Assembly: GCA_040882465.1 (NCBI GenBank)
Contig: JBBEBG010000025.1
Span: forward strand, 1-64,000
From: Gemmatimonadota bacterium
Lineage (GTDB): Bacteria; Gemmatimonadota; Gemmatimonadetes; Longimicrobiales; Gaopeijiaceae
Length of the DNA stretch: 64,000 bases
Direction of reading: 5' to 3'
This document shows positions 50,195 through 59,600 of the stretch, piece after piece. Below the pieces are notes generated by a model. That model did not search any database. It saw only the letters and a list, made by a program, of their open reading frames with translations, and was not told the DNA's origin. Position 1 is the first letter of the stretch; each line of letters begins with the position of its first letter. The position numbers were made by a program, and so were the translations under genes.

Positions 50195-52054
50195 ATGACC
50201 GACTCCGTCCGGGACATTCTCCGCACCGCGGTCCGCGTCGCCCTGATGCTCGGGGTCGCCTGGGCCGTCGTCTTCCTCAGCCGCGGGGGCCTCGAGGGCG
50301 TCCGGCCCGAGGCGGTAGCCTACTCGCGCTTCCTGGAAGCACTCGACCGGGAGGAAGTGGCGGAGGTGTCGATCTCGCCCGAGGCCGTCGTCTGGCGCGA
50401 GCGGGCTGCTCCCGAAGGCGTCGTCTTCCGCGCTGTGCGGGTTCCCGGGGTCGATGACGCGGAGATCGTGGCCCGCCTCCACGAGACCGGCGCCCTGATC
50501 GTGGGGGAGTTCCCTGGAGAGGGGTGGGGCCCGGTGCTCGTGTGGCTCCTCCCCATGGGCGTCCTGCTCCTCTTCTGGGCCTGGTTCCTCCGTGGAATGG
50601 CGGGGAGAGGACGCCCGGAGGCGCTAAGCTTCGGCTCCAGCCGGCCGAAGATCTGGGACCAGACCACCGCCCGCGCGACGTTCGATGACGTGGCCGGGGT
50701 GGACGAAGCGGTGACGGAGCTCCGCGAAGTCGTGGACTTCCTCCGTAACAAGGAGCGCTATACCCGGATCGGGGCGCGCATCCCCAAGGGAGTCCTCCTC
50801 GTGGGTCCCACGGGCACGGGCAAGACTCTTCTCGCCCGTGCCACTGCCGGTGAGGCGGGGGTGCCGTTCTTCACCACCTCCGGCGCCGAGTTCGTCGAGA
50901 TGTTCGTCGGCGTAGGCGCGGCGCGAGTCCGGGATCTCTTTCGTCAAGCCAGGGAGAGGGCTCCGTGCATCGTGTTCATCGACGAGATCGACGGGCTCGG
51001 GAAGACCCGGGCGGGACCGGGCTCACCCGTGAGCAACGACGAACGGGAGCAGACGCTGAACCAGCTCCTGATCGAGTTGGACGGGTTCGACGCCTCGGGC
51101 GGAGTCATCATGATGGCCGCCACCAACCGTCCGGACCTCCTCGACCCGGCGCTTCAGCGGCCGGGGCGCTTCGATCGTCAGATCTTCGTGGACCGCCCGG
51201 ACCTGCGGGGCCGGGAGGCGATCCTGGCCATCCACGCGCGCCGAATTCAGCTCGAACCCAACGTGGACCTGAGGGTCGTGGCGGCCCGTACACCCGGGTT
51301 CGCCGGGGCTCAGCTCGCGAACGTCGTGAACGAGGCGGCTCTGCTTGCGGTGCGTGGCTATCGAGAGCGCGTCACGATGAAGGACCTGGACGAAGCCATC
51401 GACCGGGTCATGGCCGGGCTGGAGCGGACCAGCCGTGCACTCATCGCACGAGAGCACGAGATCGTGGCCCACCACGAAATGGGGCATGCGCTCGTCGGGA
51501 TGCTCCTTCCCAACGCCGATCCCGTCCACAAGGTCAGCATCGTTCCGCGTGGAGCCACAGCGCTCGGCGTTACCATCCAAACCCCTCTGCACGACCGCTA
51601 TCTCCTGAGCGAATCGGAACTGCGGGACCGCCTGACCGTGGAGCTCGCCGGGCGCGCCGCCGAGGAGATCGTCTTCGGGGAGGGGAGCACGGGATCCGCC
51701 GACGACCTTCAGGGGGCAACGGAGCTCGCCCGCCGGATGGCCACCCAGTTCGGGATGACGGAAGGAGTGGGGCCCGTCTCCCTGGAGGACGGACCGGGCG
51801 CTTCCTTCAGCGAGCTTTCCCTGCTTCCTCAACGGTATTCGGAGGCGACCGCGCGTGCGGTCGATCGCGAGGTGCGCCGGCTCGTAGAGGAGGCCTATTC
51901 CCGCGCCCTGCTTCTTCTCCGCGAGAAAGAGGACGTCCTTCGTACCCTGGCCAAGGAACTCAAGGAAAGGGAAGTCCTCGAGGGGGAGGAGCTGGCGAGC
52001 CGGATGCAGGAGTTGGGATGCTTCGCGCCGGAGGTCTCGGGGTCGCCTCGATAA
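50195..52054 (+). CDS. ftsH: FtsH-like ATP-dependent zinc metalloprotease
   Basis: 619 residues. Two membrane helices (about 14-30 and 107-128) flank a short periplasmic domain. AAA core: Walker A GPTGTGKT (204-211), Walker [12 protein letters not shown], second region of homology [20 protein letters not shown]. Protease: HEMGH (427-431) in place of the common HEAGH, and the third ligand Asp region [16 protein letters not shown]. It degrades membrane and regulatory proteins. It is shorter at the C-terminus than housekeeping FtsH and sits in the stress island, so a second copy is likely. Confidence 0.93.
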   Translation: MTDSVRDILRTAVRVALMLGVAWAVVFLSRGGLEGVRPEAVAYSRFLEALDREEVAEVSISPEAVVWRERAAPEGVVFRAVRVPGVDDAEIVARLHETGALIVGEFPGEGWGPVLVWLLPMGVLLLFWAWFLRGMAGRGRPEALSFGSSRPKIWDQTTARATFDDVAGVDEAVTELREVVDFLRNKERYTRIGARIPKGVLLVGPTGTGKTLLARATAGEAGVPFFTTSGAEFVEMFVGVGAARVRDLFRQARERAPCIVFIDEIDGLGKTRAGPGSPVSNDEREQTLNQLLIELDGFDASGGVIMMAATNRPDLLDPALQRPGRFDRQIFVDRPDLRGREAILAIHARRIQLEPNVDLRVVAARTPGFAGAQLANVVNEAALLAVRGYRERVTMKDLDEAIDRVMAGLERTSRALIAREHEIVAHHEMGHALVGMLLPNADPVHKVSIVPRGATALGVTIQTPLHDRYLLSESELRDRLTVELAGRAAEEIVFGEGSTGSADDLQGATELARRMATQFGMTEGVGPVSLEDGPGASFSELSLLPQRYSEATARAVDREVRRLVEEAYSRALLLLREKEDVLRTLAKELKEREVLEGEELASRMQELGCFAPEVSGSPR

Positions 52055-52084
52055 CGGAGGAGATAGATGGGCGCAGGACGATAT

Positions 52085-52182
52085 CGCCGACCCTAGCCTC
52101 CGCCGCGATGTTCGCCGGCATCCTCGAGATCTCGGTGGACGCGTCCATCTCCATCGACGACGAGCAGCGGATCATCCTCTAA
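52085..52182 (+). pseudogene. Fragment of a PAS sensor protein
   Basis: About 32 codons read [20 protein letters not shown], the beginning of a PAS domain (the next residues would be LFNxGAExIFGY). The frame is cut after ILE-Leu at 52182, where a dCTP deaminase fragment begins. Confidence 0.55.
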
Positions 52183-52330
52183 CACGACGCCGCTCCCCGC
52201 GAAGATCTATGCGAACGAGGGGATCGCGCAGCTCATCTTCTTCCAGAGCGACGAGGAACCGGAGACGGCGTACGAGGACCGGAAGGGGAAGTACCGGGAC
52301 CACCAGGGCGTGACCCTGCCCAAGCTCTGA
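52183..52330 (+). pseudogene. C-terminal fragment of dCTP deaminase
   Basis: About 49 codons read [20 protein letters not shown] and ending [13 protein letters not shown] before TGA 52328-52330. This is the C-terminal strand and lid of Dcd. The catalytic part is missing; the fragment is joined directly to the PAS fragment, marking a recombination or deletion junction. Confidence 0.7.
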
Positions 52331-52590
52331 GCGCCTCCGCGTCCCTGAAACGAAAGCCGCGTTTGGGCCGAAGGCCCGCTGTGAGTGAAGCGAGCCCCCC
52401 TGTCCCAATTCGTCGTAGCCACCGGGCCGATTTGTCCCCATCGGACGCATTCGCTGTCGGCGCCGGGACGGCCAACTATCTGACCCACAACTCCTTCGCC
52501 TCTCCGGTGCCGCAGTTCCTCCGTGGCCCGCCGAATGCACCCTGCGCTCGGTCGTAGTTCACCCATACTGTCGAACCGCAGGAGGATGGC

Positions 52591-53043
52591 ATGGCTTTGA
52601 GGATTCGCGAGACTCTGATCTTTGTCGGCGGGCTCGTCGCCCTCGCCGGATGCGGAGACGGTGGGACGGGCCCCAGTGAGGTGGAGCTCAGCGGGACGTG
52701 GGCCGCGACGGAGATCGAATTCGCGAGCATCGCGAACCCGAGCCTGAAAGTCGAGATCGTCGCCTTGGGCGCCGCGGCGACGCTGACGCTCCTCGAAAAT
52801 GGGAACTGGACGCTGATCCTCACCGAGCCGGGCGAATCTCCCCGGAGTTTCGGCGGCACATGGACCGCCACCAGTGAAGTCCTCGACCTCACTCTCACCT
52901 TCGGTTTCATCGGGGAGTGGCAATTCGAGATGGCCCTCGCCGGGGATACCTTGACGCTCTCCGGAGCTCACATGGAGTTCGATGTGGACGGGGACGAGCA
53001 GGACGAGGCCGCAACGCTGAGGATGGTGTTGGCGAGGGAGTGA
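52591..53043 (+). CDS. Lipocalin-like lipoprotein
   Basis: 150 residues with lipobox LVALAGCG (Cys about residue 21) and an eight-strand lipocalin-like barrel pattern (LSGTWAATEIEF, TLTLLENGNWTLIL, FGGTWTATSEVLDLTLTFGF). AGGAGG precedes the ATG. Exact family uncertain; small lipocalin lipoproteins with the GTW start are common in this type of genome. Confidence 0.7.
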   Translation: MALRIRETLIFVGGLVALAGCGDGGTGPSEVELSGTWAATEIEFASIANPSLKVEIVALGAAATLTLLENGNWTLILTEPGESPRSFGGTWTATSEVLDLTLTFGFIGEWQFEMALAGDTLTLSGAHMEFDVDGDEQDEAATLRMVLARE

Positions 53044-53299
53044 AAGCCTGAGTTTGGTCCGGCCGTTCGGGTCCGGCGCCGGGAGGCGGTAGACCAGCCG
53101 AGCGTCCGGTGAGGCAAGGGAGGCGGATCCCTCGGGAGCGTGAAGGCGCTCGAGGGCGAGGGGCCTCTGCGCGCAGTAGCGGACGAGCGAGTCAATCCCA
53201 AAGTTAGGGCGTGTTCACACTAACGCAGAGCCTCTGCGATGAGTGCGAAGTGGATGAAGGCGGTGGAAATCAGGCCCCGCATCGTCATGGAACTCGGTC

Positions 53300-53719
53300 T
53301 TAGTCCGATGCACGGAGGAGGGCCAGGAGTTCGGAAGGGGAAGCGACGGGGCCCGATGCATTTCGGAAGTCGTCGGAAATCCGAGTGACCAGGTAGTCCA
53401 CGGCTCCTTCGGCAGCGCTGAGGGCCAGAAGGGCGTCTTCGAAGTCAGTCCAGTGTAGGGCGAGCGCCTTGAGAATGGCATCCTGGTCGATGGGAGCCAC
53501 TGTGACGAGGTCCAGCAGGTCGACGATTGCGGTCGTGGCACGCTCGGCTCCAAGGTGTTTGGAACAGAGGTAGCAGAGCGTCGTGGCGGAATGGGCAGCA
53601 ACGATCCCGTGAACGTCGTCGGACTCAAGTAAGGACATGACGCTTGCGGAGTGCGCGAACCACGGCTCTCGCTTGGCCAGGACGTCGAACACGATGTTGG
53701 CATCGAGGAATAGCCTCAA
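53300..53719 (-). CDS. PIN-domain toxin
   Basis: 139 residues from a TTG at 53719 that overlaps the antitoxin stop (TTGA). PIN residues: LFLDANIVFDVLAKREPW, ATTLCYLC, TDFEDALLALSAAEGAVDYL and VTRISDDFRNA (acidic residues). This is the PIN_3-like group (DANIVFDVL, FEDALLAL, DYLVTRN). It should be an endoribonuclease. Overlapping genes mark a toxin-antitoxin pair, but the antitoxin is truncated. Confidence 0.8.
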   Translation of the reverse strand: MRLFLDANIVFDVLAKREPWFAHSASVMSLLESDDVHGIVAAHSATTLCYLCSKHLGAERATTAIVDLLDLVTVAPIDQDAILKALALHWTDFEDALLALSAAEGAVDYLVTRISDDFRNASGPVASPSELLALLRASD

Positions 53720-53826
53720 TTCGTGTACTTGTCCTCGAGATGGGAGAGATACTCGTCGAGTGAGGCCGCGCTGGGGAGAATGCCTGCCAGTCTTCGGACC
53801 GCGGGAGAAATCGGCGTGGCGCGTCC
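53716..53826 (-). pseudogene. N-terminally truncated antitoxin (DUF6364-like)
   Basis: About 36 codons encode PISPAVRRLAGILPSAASLD and the tail EYLSHLEDKYTN, the C-terminal half of DUF6364-type antitoxins that normally have an N-terminal ribbon-helix-helix. No start codon or DNA-binding part can be found upstream; the DHFR-like gene begins there in the opposite direction. If the fragment is made it may still bind the toxin. Confidence 0.6.
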
Positions 53827-53929
53827 CGATATCCGTGAAGGACTTCGTAGCTTCCCCGTCCCACCCCACGTACTCTTCTGCCCTGACCGGCGGGGACGGG
53901 CTCTCGTGCTGAAACGTGGGGGCGGAACG

Positions 53930-54496
53930 ATGGCGGACGCTGATTCTTGCGTGACGATCCACATGGTAGCGAGCCTCGACGGCTTCATCGCTCGAAAGGA
54001 CGGGAGCGTAGACTGGCTAGAAACCTCGGACGAGTTCGAAGACGGGGAGACGCTGGACCCGGAAACTGTCGAGGAGTTTCTCACGGCGATCGACTGCTAC
54101 GTCATGGGGTCTCGAACCTATGAGACCGCCTTGGATCTTGAGGCGAAGGGGTTCGGTTGGTCCTACGGCGACAAGCCCATCTTCGTCCTCACGAGCCGAG
54201 AGTTTTCGAAGACCCGGGATGCGGTCGAGTTCTATTCTGGCGATCTCCGGGCACTGGTGAATGAGCGGCTGAGACCAACCTTCCGTAACATCTGGGTTGT
54301 GGGAGGTGGCGCAGTTTCGGGTGCATGTCTTCGCCTCGGCTTGGCCGACGAAGTTCGCTACTCGATCATGCCCATCTTGATCGGTGACGGCATCTCCTTC
54401 TTCGAGGGGCTCGACAGAGACGTGGAGCTTCACCTGTTGGAGGTGAAGGCGTACAAGAGTGGCATGCTTGCGCTTCGCCACGAGGTTCGGAAGTAG
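53930..54496 (+). CDS. Dihydrofolate-reductase/RibD-C family protein
   Basis: 188 residues: TIHMVASLDGFIARKDGSVD, CYVMGSRTYETAL, DKPIFVLTSREF, FRNIWVVGGGAVSGACLRLG and YSIMPILIGDGISFFEG, the full set for the stand-alone RibD C-terminal (YwjB-like) family, a probable NADPH-dependent reductase. It lies next to toxin remnants; substrate unknown. Confidence 0.9.
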   Translation: MADADSCVTIHMVASLDGFIARKDGSVDWLETSDEFEDGETLDPETVEEFLTAIDCYVMGSRTYETALDLEAKGFGWSYGDKPIFVLTSREFSKTRDAVEFYSGDLRALVNERLRPTFRNIWVVGGGAVSGACLRLGLADEVRYSIMPILIGDGISFFEGLDRDVELHLLEVKAYKSGMLALRHEVRK

Positions 54497-54591
54497 GGGT
54501 AAAGGACTCAGCCGATCCTGGCGACGGACCAAGCGCCCTGTGTGTGCGATGACGGAATTTCACGGTCCTAGTTTCAGCGGTCGGCGGCAGT

Positions 54592-54861
54592 ATGCTCTGG
54601 GCCCTGACGTGGGAGCCGTGCCGAGAGACGGGGCTCTTCGGTTGCCTCCTAGAATTGTCCTCGAGGGGGGATGCCGCAGGCTATGGGATCATCGCAGGTA
54701 CCCTGATCGGCATCCCGGTCCGCCTGATCGTCGGGCTCGCCGCGGAAAGCGAGCGGTGGGAGCAGCTGACGGTCGGCGACGGTCAGGGCGCTCTGACCAT
54801 GCGACCCATCGTTGGACGGGAGTTCGGGCTCGCAGCCTCCGTGGCCCTCGCGTGGCGCTGA
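54592..54861 (+). CDS. Hypothetical protein, possibly a C-terminal remnant
   Basis: 89 residues: a hydrophobic stretch GYGIIAGTLIGIPVRLIVGL precedes ESERWEQLTVGDGQGALTMR and ends GREFGLAASVALAWR. This reads like the C-terminal end of a glycine-zipper membrane protein, with the N-terminal 25 residues less convincing. No clear ribosome binding site. It may be a truncated gene. Confidence 0.4.
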   Translation: MLWALTWEPCRETGLFGCLLELSSRGDAAGYGIIAGTLIGIPVRLIVGLAAESERWEQLTVGDGQGALTMRPIVGREFGLAASVALAWR

Positions 54862-54910
54862 ACATCGGCGCGCGCGCAGGCGCCGGAGGACAATTCTGGG
54901 GGTCTGGACC

Positions 54911-55249
54911 TCAGCTACCTAGGATTTCGTTGAGGCCCTCGATGACCCGAGCGACCTCCTCCTCCGATGCACGAGCGATACGTCGCCCGATTCGTTCCGC
55001 CGTCAAGGTCCGGATTTGGCTGATCTTTATCCAGGACGCTTTAGGAAGACCGTCCGCCTTGGACTCCAGAGTGAGTGGGAATCCCGCCCGGGGCTCCTGG
55101 CTCGTGAGCGCGACCGCGATCACGGTCCCTGATCGCTCGTTGAACACATCGTGGCTTAGGATAAGGACCGGACGATGGCCCGCTTGTTCATGACCGCGAG
55201 GGGGGTTTAGGTCGGCCCAACGAATTTCCCCCCTCAGTATTCGGGCCAC
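54911..55249 (-). CDS. MazF-family endoribonuclease toxin
   Basis: 112 residues: RGEIRWADLNPPRGHEQAGH, RPVLILSHDVFNERSGTVIA and LPKASWIKISQIRTLTAERI, the PemK/MazF fold. It cleaves mRNA at short sequences. Its start overlaps the antitoxin stop by 16 nt, with the antitoxin first in the operon. Confidence 0.93.
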   Translation of the reverse strand: MARILRGEIRWADLNPPRGHEQAGHRPVLILSHDVFNERSGTVIAVALTSQEPRAGFPLTLESKADGLPKASWIKISQIRTLTAERIGRRIARASEEEVARVIEGLNEILGS

Positions 55250-55476
55250 GAGTCGAGCTCCGAATCCATGCCTTCCTCGGCGAGTGCCTTCTCCTCCGTG
55301 CGATCGAGCTTCGCAGCCTCCCGGGCCAGTCGGGTGCGTGCAAGTCGCTCCAGCTTCTCGGCGACGGCAGCCTCGATCGCTTGGCTCCGATTAGGGAACT
55401 GGCGCCGGGCGATCAACTCATCCAGCTCCCCGAGGATTTCGGAGTCGAGCGTCACCGCAACTTTTGTCTTGGGCAT
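55234..55476 (-). CDS. Ribbon-helix-helix antitoxin for the MazF toxin
   Basis: 80 residues. Residues 1-45 form a ribbon-helix-helix (KVAVTLDSEILGELDELIAR, PNRSQAIEAAVAEKLERL); the charged C-terminal tail (EEGMDSELDSWPEY) fits toxin neutralisation. GGGAGG is located 9 nt before the ATG. Preceded by an inverted repeat at 55494-55512, the likely site of self-repression. Confidence 0.9.
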   Translation of the reverse strand: MPKTKVAVTLDSEILGELDELIARRQFPNRSQAIEAAVAEKLERLARTRLAREAAKLDRTEEKALAEEGMDSELDSWPEY

Positions 55477-55493
55477 GAGACGCCTCCCGAGTA

Positions 55494-55512
55494 GTATGAC
55501 ATAATATCATAC
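55494..55512 (-). promoter_or_regulatory. Inverted repeat operator of the MazF module
   Basis: GTATGACATAATATCATAC: arms GTATGA/TCATAC around a 7-nt AT-rich centre, 18 nt upstream of the antitoxin ATG on the minus strand. The minus strand also has TATTAT as a possible -10. Expected binding site for the ribbon-helix-helix antitoxin. Confidence 0.65.
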
Positions 55513-55711
55513 CACCCGTCTCCGGGAAAGATCCAAGTCCGCTGGACGCCCGCCTACCGGGCGCGTGAAGCTGGCGCGGGGGAACGGGCGGGTAAATAGT
55601 TCGGCGGGCCAGCCCCGCAGCTTGCGCATGAAGCGGAGCGTTGAACGTTGAATGAGGGCGAAGGCGTGGTCCCGCACCAGTGAATCCCTTGACCCCCCTG
55701 CCTCGTCTCCA

Positions 55712-55730
55712 TACTTTGCTTCACAAAGTA
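55712..55730 (+). promoter_or_regulatory. Inverted repeat before the ABC/M1 peptidase operon
   Basis: TACTTTG, CTTCA, CAAAGTA: 7-bp arms around 5 nt, 51 nt before the ABC ATPase start. The AT-rich, symmetric site in a GC-rich region is a good candidate for a regulator's operator. No regulator gene is adjacent. Confidence 0.6.
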
Positions 55731-55781
55731 CTTGGCAAGCGGACGAATGCCCGCGCGCGGTGGGCCCAATAGGAGAAGGCA

Positions 55782-56693
55782 GTGGAGCTCCGAATCCGAG
55801 GCGTCTCGAAGACCTACCCGAACGGGGTGCAGGCGCTCAAGGACATCACCCTCACGATCCCAGTGGGGATGTACGGGCTCCTTGGTCCGAACGGCGCGGG
55901 GAAGTCCACGCTGATGCGAATGATCGCGACGCTTCAGGAGCCGGACGAGGGGAGTATCCACTTCGGCGACCTGGACGTGCTTGAGGAAAAGGACGCGGTG
56001 CGCGAGACGCTCGGCTACCTCCCGCAGGAGTTCGGCGTCTATCCGAACGTGAGCGCGGAGAAGTTGCTCGACCACTTCGCGGTACTCGAGGGCATCGGCG
56101 AGCGTGGGGCGCGCAGGGAGGTCGTGGATGCCCTTCTTCGCCAGGTAAACCTGTGGGAGGTGCGGAAGCAGAAACTCGGCGGCTATTCGGGCGGGATGAA
56201 GCAGCGCTTCGGCGTCGCGGTGGCGCTTCTCGGCAACCCCAAGCTGATGATCGTGGACGAACCGACGGCGGGCCTCGATCCTGCCGAGCGCGTGCGATTC
56301 CTGAATCTCCTTTCCGAGCTGGGCGAAAAGAGCGTCGTCCTCCTCTCGACGCACATCGTCGAGGACGCGAGCGAGCTCTGCACCCGGATGGCGGTCATCG
56401 ACGAAGGCGAGATCCTGCTCGAAACTGAGCCGCTCCGGGCCATCAATGACCTCCGGGGCCGCATCTGGCGCCGCGTGGTCTCGAAGGAGGAGCTCCCCGA
56501 ACTGCAGCGAGAACACTCCGTCCTCTCGACGAAGCTCCTCGCCGGGCGCCCCGTCGTGCGCGCCTTCGGTGACACGGCCCCCGGCCCCGGCTTCGAACCC
56601 GCTGAGCCGATCCTCGAAGATGTCTACTTCAGCGCGATGGCCGGCCAGATCGGGGGGCGCCGCGGGCGGTCGGAGGTGACTGCGGAGCCATGA
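55782..56693 (+). CDS. ABC transporter ATP-binding protein
   Basis: 303 residues from a GTG with AGGAGAAGG upstream. Walker A LLGPNGAGKSTLMRM, Q-loop LPQEFGVYPN, signature YSGGMKQRFGVAVAL, Walker B LMIVDEPTAGLDPAERVRF and the H-switch LLSTHIVED. The C-terminal 80 residues include a regulatory region. Its stop overlaps the next gene's start (ATGA), so it energises the membrane protein encoded there. Confidence 0.93.
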   Translation: MELRIRGVSKTYPNGVQALKDITLTIPVGMYGLLGPNGAGKSTLMRMIATLQEPDEGSIHFGDLDVLEEKDAVRETLGYLPQEFGVYPNVSAEKLLDHFAVLEGIGERGARREVVDALLRQVNLWEVRKQKLGGYSGGMKQRFGVAVALLGNPKLMIVDEPTAGLDPAERVRFLNLLSELGEKSVVLLSTHIVEDASELCTRMAVIDEGEILLETEPLRAINDLRGRIWRRVVSKEELPELQREHSVLSTKLLAGRPVVRAFGDTAPGPGFEPAEPILEDVYFSAMAGQIGGRRGRSEVTAEP

Positions 56694-59600
56694 AGCTCTG
56701 GAGCACCTTCCGCTTCGAGCTGGCCTATCAGCTTCGGCGTGGTTCGACCTGGCTCTACCTCCCGGCTCTCGCCCTCATCGCCTTCGCGCAGGTCGTAGGA
56801 GGCTACCTCCCGGACGCGCGCTACGGGGGATTCCTCCTCACGGCTCCTTACGTCGTCGCGTATGTCACGGCCGTCTGCAGCTTGATCTGGCTTCTGGTCG
56901 CCGCCTACGTCGCGGGGGATGCGGCCGCGCGGGATGTGGAGACCGGGATGTTTCCCCTGAACTACGCTTCCCCGGTCCGAAAGGCGGAGTATCTCGGGGG
57001 ACGGTTCCTCGCCGCCTTCGTCCTGAACGCCCTGATCCTGCTCGCCGTGCCCGCGGGCATCTGGCTCGGCATGCATGCGCCCGAGGTGGAGGCCGAGATC
57101 CGCGGTCCGTTCTGGCCCGAGGCCTACCTTTCCGCCTACGCCTTCCTCGCGCTGCCGAGCGCTTTCGTTGGGACGGCGATCCAGTTCGCGTTCGCGGCGC
57201 TCGGCCGTCGGGCCATTGCCAGTTACGTGGGCGGCGTGCTCCTCCTCGTCGTCACGTTCGCGGGGGCCGTCGGGTTGCCCCTTCTCCTGGACTGGGACGT
57301 AGCGCGTTGGTTCGACCCGATCGGTGTGATGGGCCTGCTCCCCGACTCCCCGACGAGCGGCTGGACCACGCTCGAGCTCAATTCACGCCTGACTTGGCTC
57401 GACGGATCGCTGCTCCTGAATCGCCTGCTCTGGATTGGCATCGGGCTGGCCACGCTGGTGGTCACCCACACCCGGTTTCGGTTCGAACATCCGACGCCGA
57501 ACCGATGGTGGAGTCGCCTTTCGAGGCCGGGCCAAACGGTCGCCCCGACGCCGGTGGGGTCCGGAAGCCTCGGGAGCGCGGCGATCTCCGTGCCGGAGGT
57601 CGGGCGCACCTTCGACTTCCGAACGCGGGCTCGCCAAACGCTCGCCGTGGCGGTGGAAGCGTTCGGAAAGACGGTGACGACCTGGATCAGCCTCCTTCTG
57701 CTTGGCGTCGTGGCCCTCTTCGCCCTCGCTTCGGTGGACAATCAGGGAGATATGGGCATTCCCATGGTTCGCAGCACCGATTTGGTCCTTTTCAGCCTTC
57801 AGAATCCCGGGGCTCCTCCCGCCTATCTGATCATCCCCGTGCTCATCGTCTACTGGGCTGGAGAGCTCGTGTGGCGCGAGCGGGACGCGGGCGTGAGCGA
57901 GATCGTGGACGCCGCGCCGGTGCCCGACTGGGTGCTCTTCCTCGGCAAGTTCATGAGCCTCGGACTCCTCATCGGCGTTTGCATGGCGATCCAGATTACG
58001 GCCGGGGTCCTCGTACAGGTGACCACGGGTGAATTTGACATCCAGATCGGCCGGTACCTCCAGGTCCTCTTCGGGCTTCAGCTCACCCACTACCTCCTCT
58101 CCGGCCTCCTCGTTCTCGTCATACAGGAAGTTGTGAACCAGAAACAGGTTGGCCACCTCCTGACCGTCGTCGCCTCCGTGCTCATGCTCGGCGGTCCCGA
58201 GTTCGGCCTTCCCGAGTTCCTCGCCTACGGATTCGATCCGGGGTGGTCCTATACGGAGATGAGCGACTTCGGTGCGTCCCTGGGGCCGTGGATGCGGTAT
58301 CAGCTCTACTGGACGGCGTGGGCGCTGCTCTTCGCGGTGGTGGCGAGGCTGCTCTGGGTGCGGGGGAAGGAAGAGGGGATCGGGGCGCGGGTTCGCGCCG
58401 CACGTCGCCGCTTCACGGGGCCGACGGCCTGGACGGGAGCGTCGGCGGTTTTCCTCACGCTCACCCTCGGTGGGTTCGTCTTCTACCACACGAGGGTGCT
58501 GAACGCGTCCCTGACTCCTGTGGAGGCAATGGAGCGGCTGGCCGAGTACGAGCGGCGCTTCGGGCAGTTCGCGGAAGTGCCGCAACCTCGACTGACGGGG
58601 ACGAGCCTCGAGGTCGAGCTCTATCCGGAGCGGCGCGAGGTGGAGATTCGCGGCACCCATCGGCTCGTAAACGACGACCTGGTGCCGATCGATTCGGTTC
58701 ACCTAGAACCGCGGTCGGACGTCGAGACTTTCGGAATCGAGTTCGATCGGTCGGCCCGACTCGTGCTCGACGACGAGGAGCTCGACCACCGGATCTATGC
58801 GCTGGAAGAGCCGCTCCAGCCCGGAGACTCTCTGGATCTCCGCTTCGAAGTTCGCTTCCGGCCCCGTGTTTTCCCGACTGGTTCCGTCGATGCGTCCGTC
58901 GTCGCGAACGGCACCGTCCTGAACAGTCAAGAGTGGCTCCCCGCCATCGGGTATCAGCGGGGCCGTGAGCTCGGGAATGTGGCGCAGCGGCAGGCGCACG
59001 GGCTCCCTCCGCGCCCGGCTATTCCCTCCCTGTACGACTTGGATGCGCGCGAGGTCCGAAGCTGGGCCGGGGAGCGAATCGCCATCGACGTCGTCGTGGG
59101 CACGGCGGAAGACCAGACGGCGATCGCGCCGGGCCTGCTTCGCGAGGCCTGGACGGAAGAGGGCCGACGCTACTTCCGCTATTCGACCGATGCCCCCATC
59201 GGGAACGAATACATCATCGCGTCCGCGGACTATGCCCTTCATGAAGGAGAGTGGAACGCGGTCGCGATCCAGATCTTCCACGATCCGAGACACGTCGAGC
59301 ACCTGGATCGCATCGTCCAGAGCGTACGAGCCTCACTGGATCATTACACGGAGCAGTTCGGGCCCTACCCCTACAGCTACATCCGGTTCGTCGAGCAGCG
59401 CGGTCCCGGGTTCGGACTCCACGCCGAGGCGAGCACGATCACGTACCGCGAGTGGTTCAATCTCATGAACCCCGAGACGGATCCGGAACTCCCCGATGTC
59501 CCGTTCGCGGTCGTGGCGCACGAGGTCGGACACCAGTGGTGGGGGGCCCAGCTCGGGTACGCGTTCGTCGAGGGGGCCGGGGTGCTCTCGGAAAGCCTCG

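Noticed and set aside
55554-56516. Minus-strand 320-codon open frame
   Set aside because: It is the complement of the ABC ATPase gene and has no recognisable domain.
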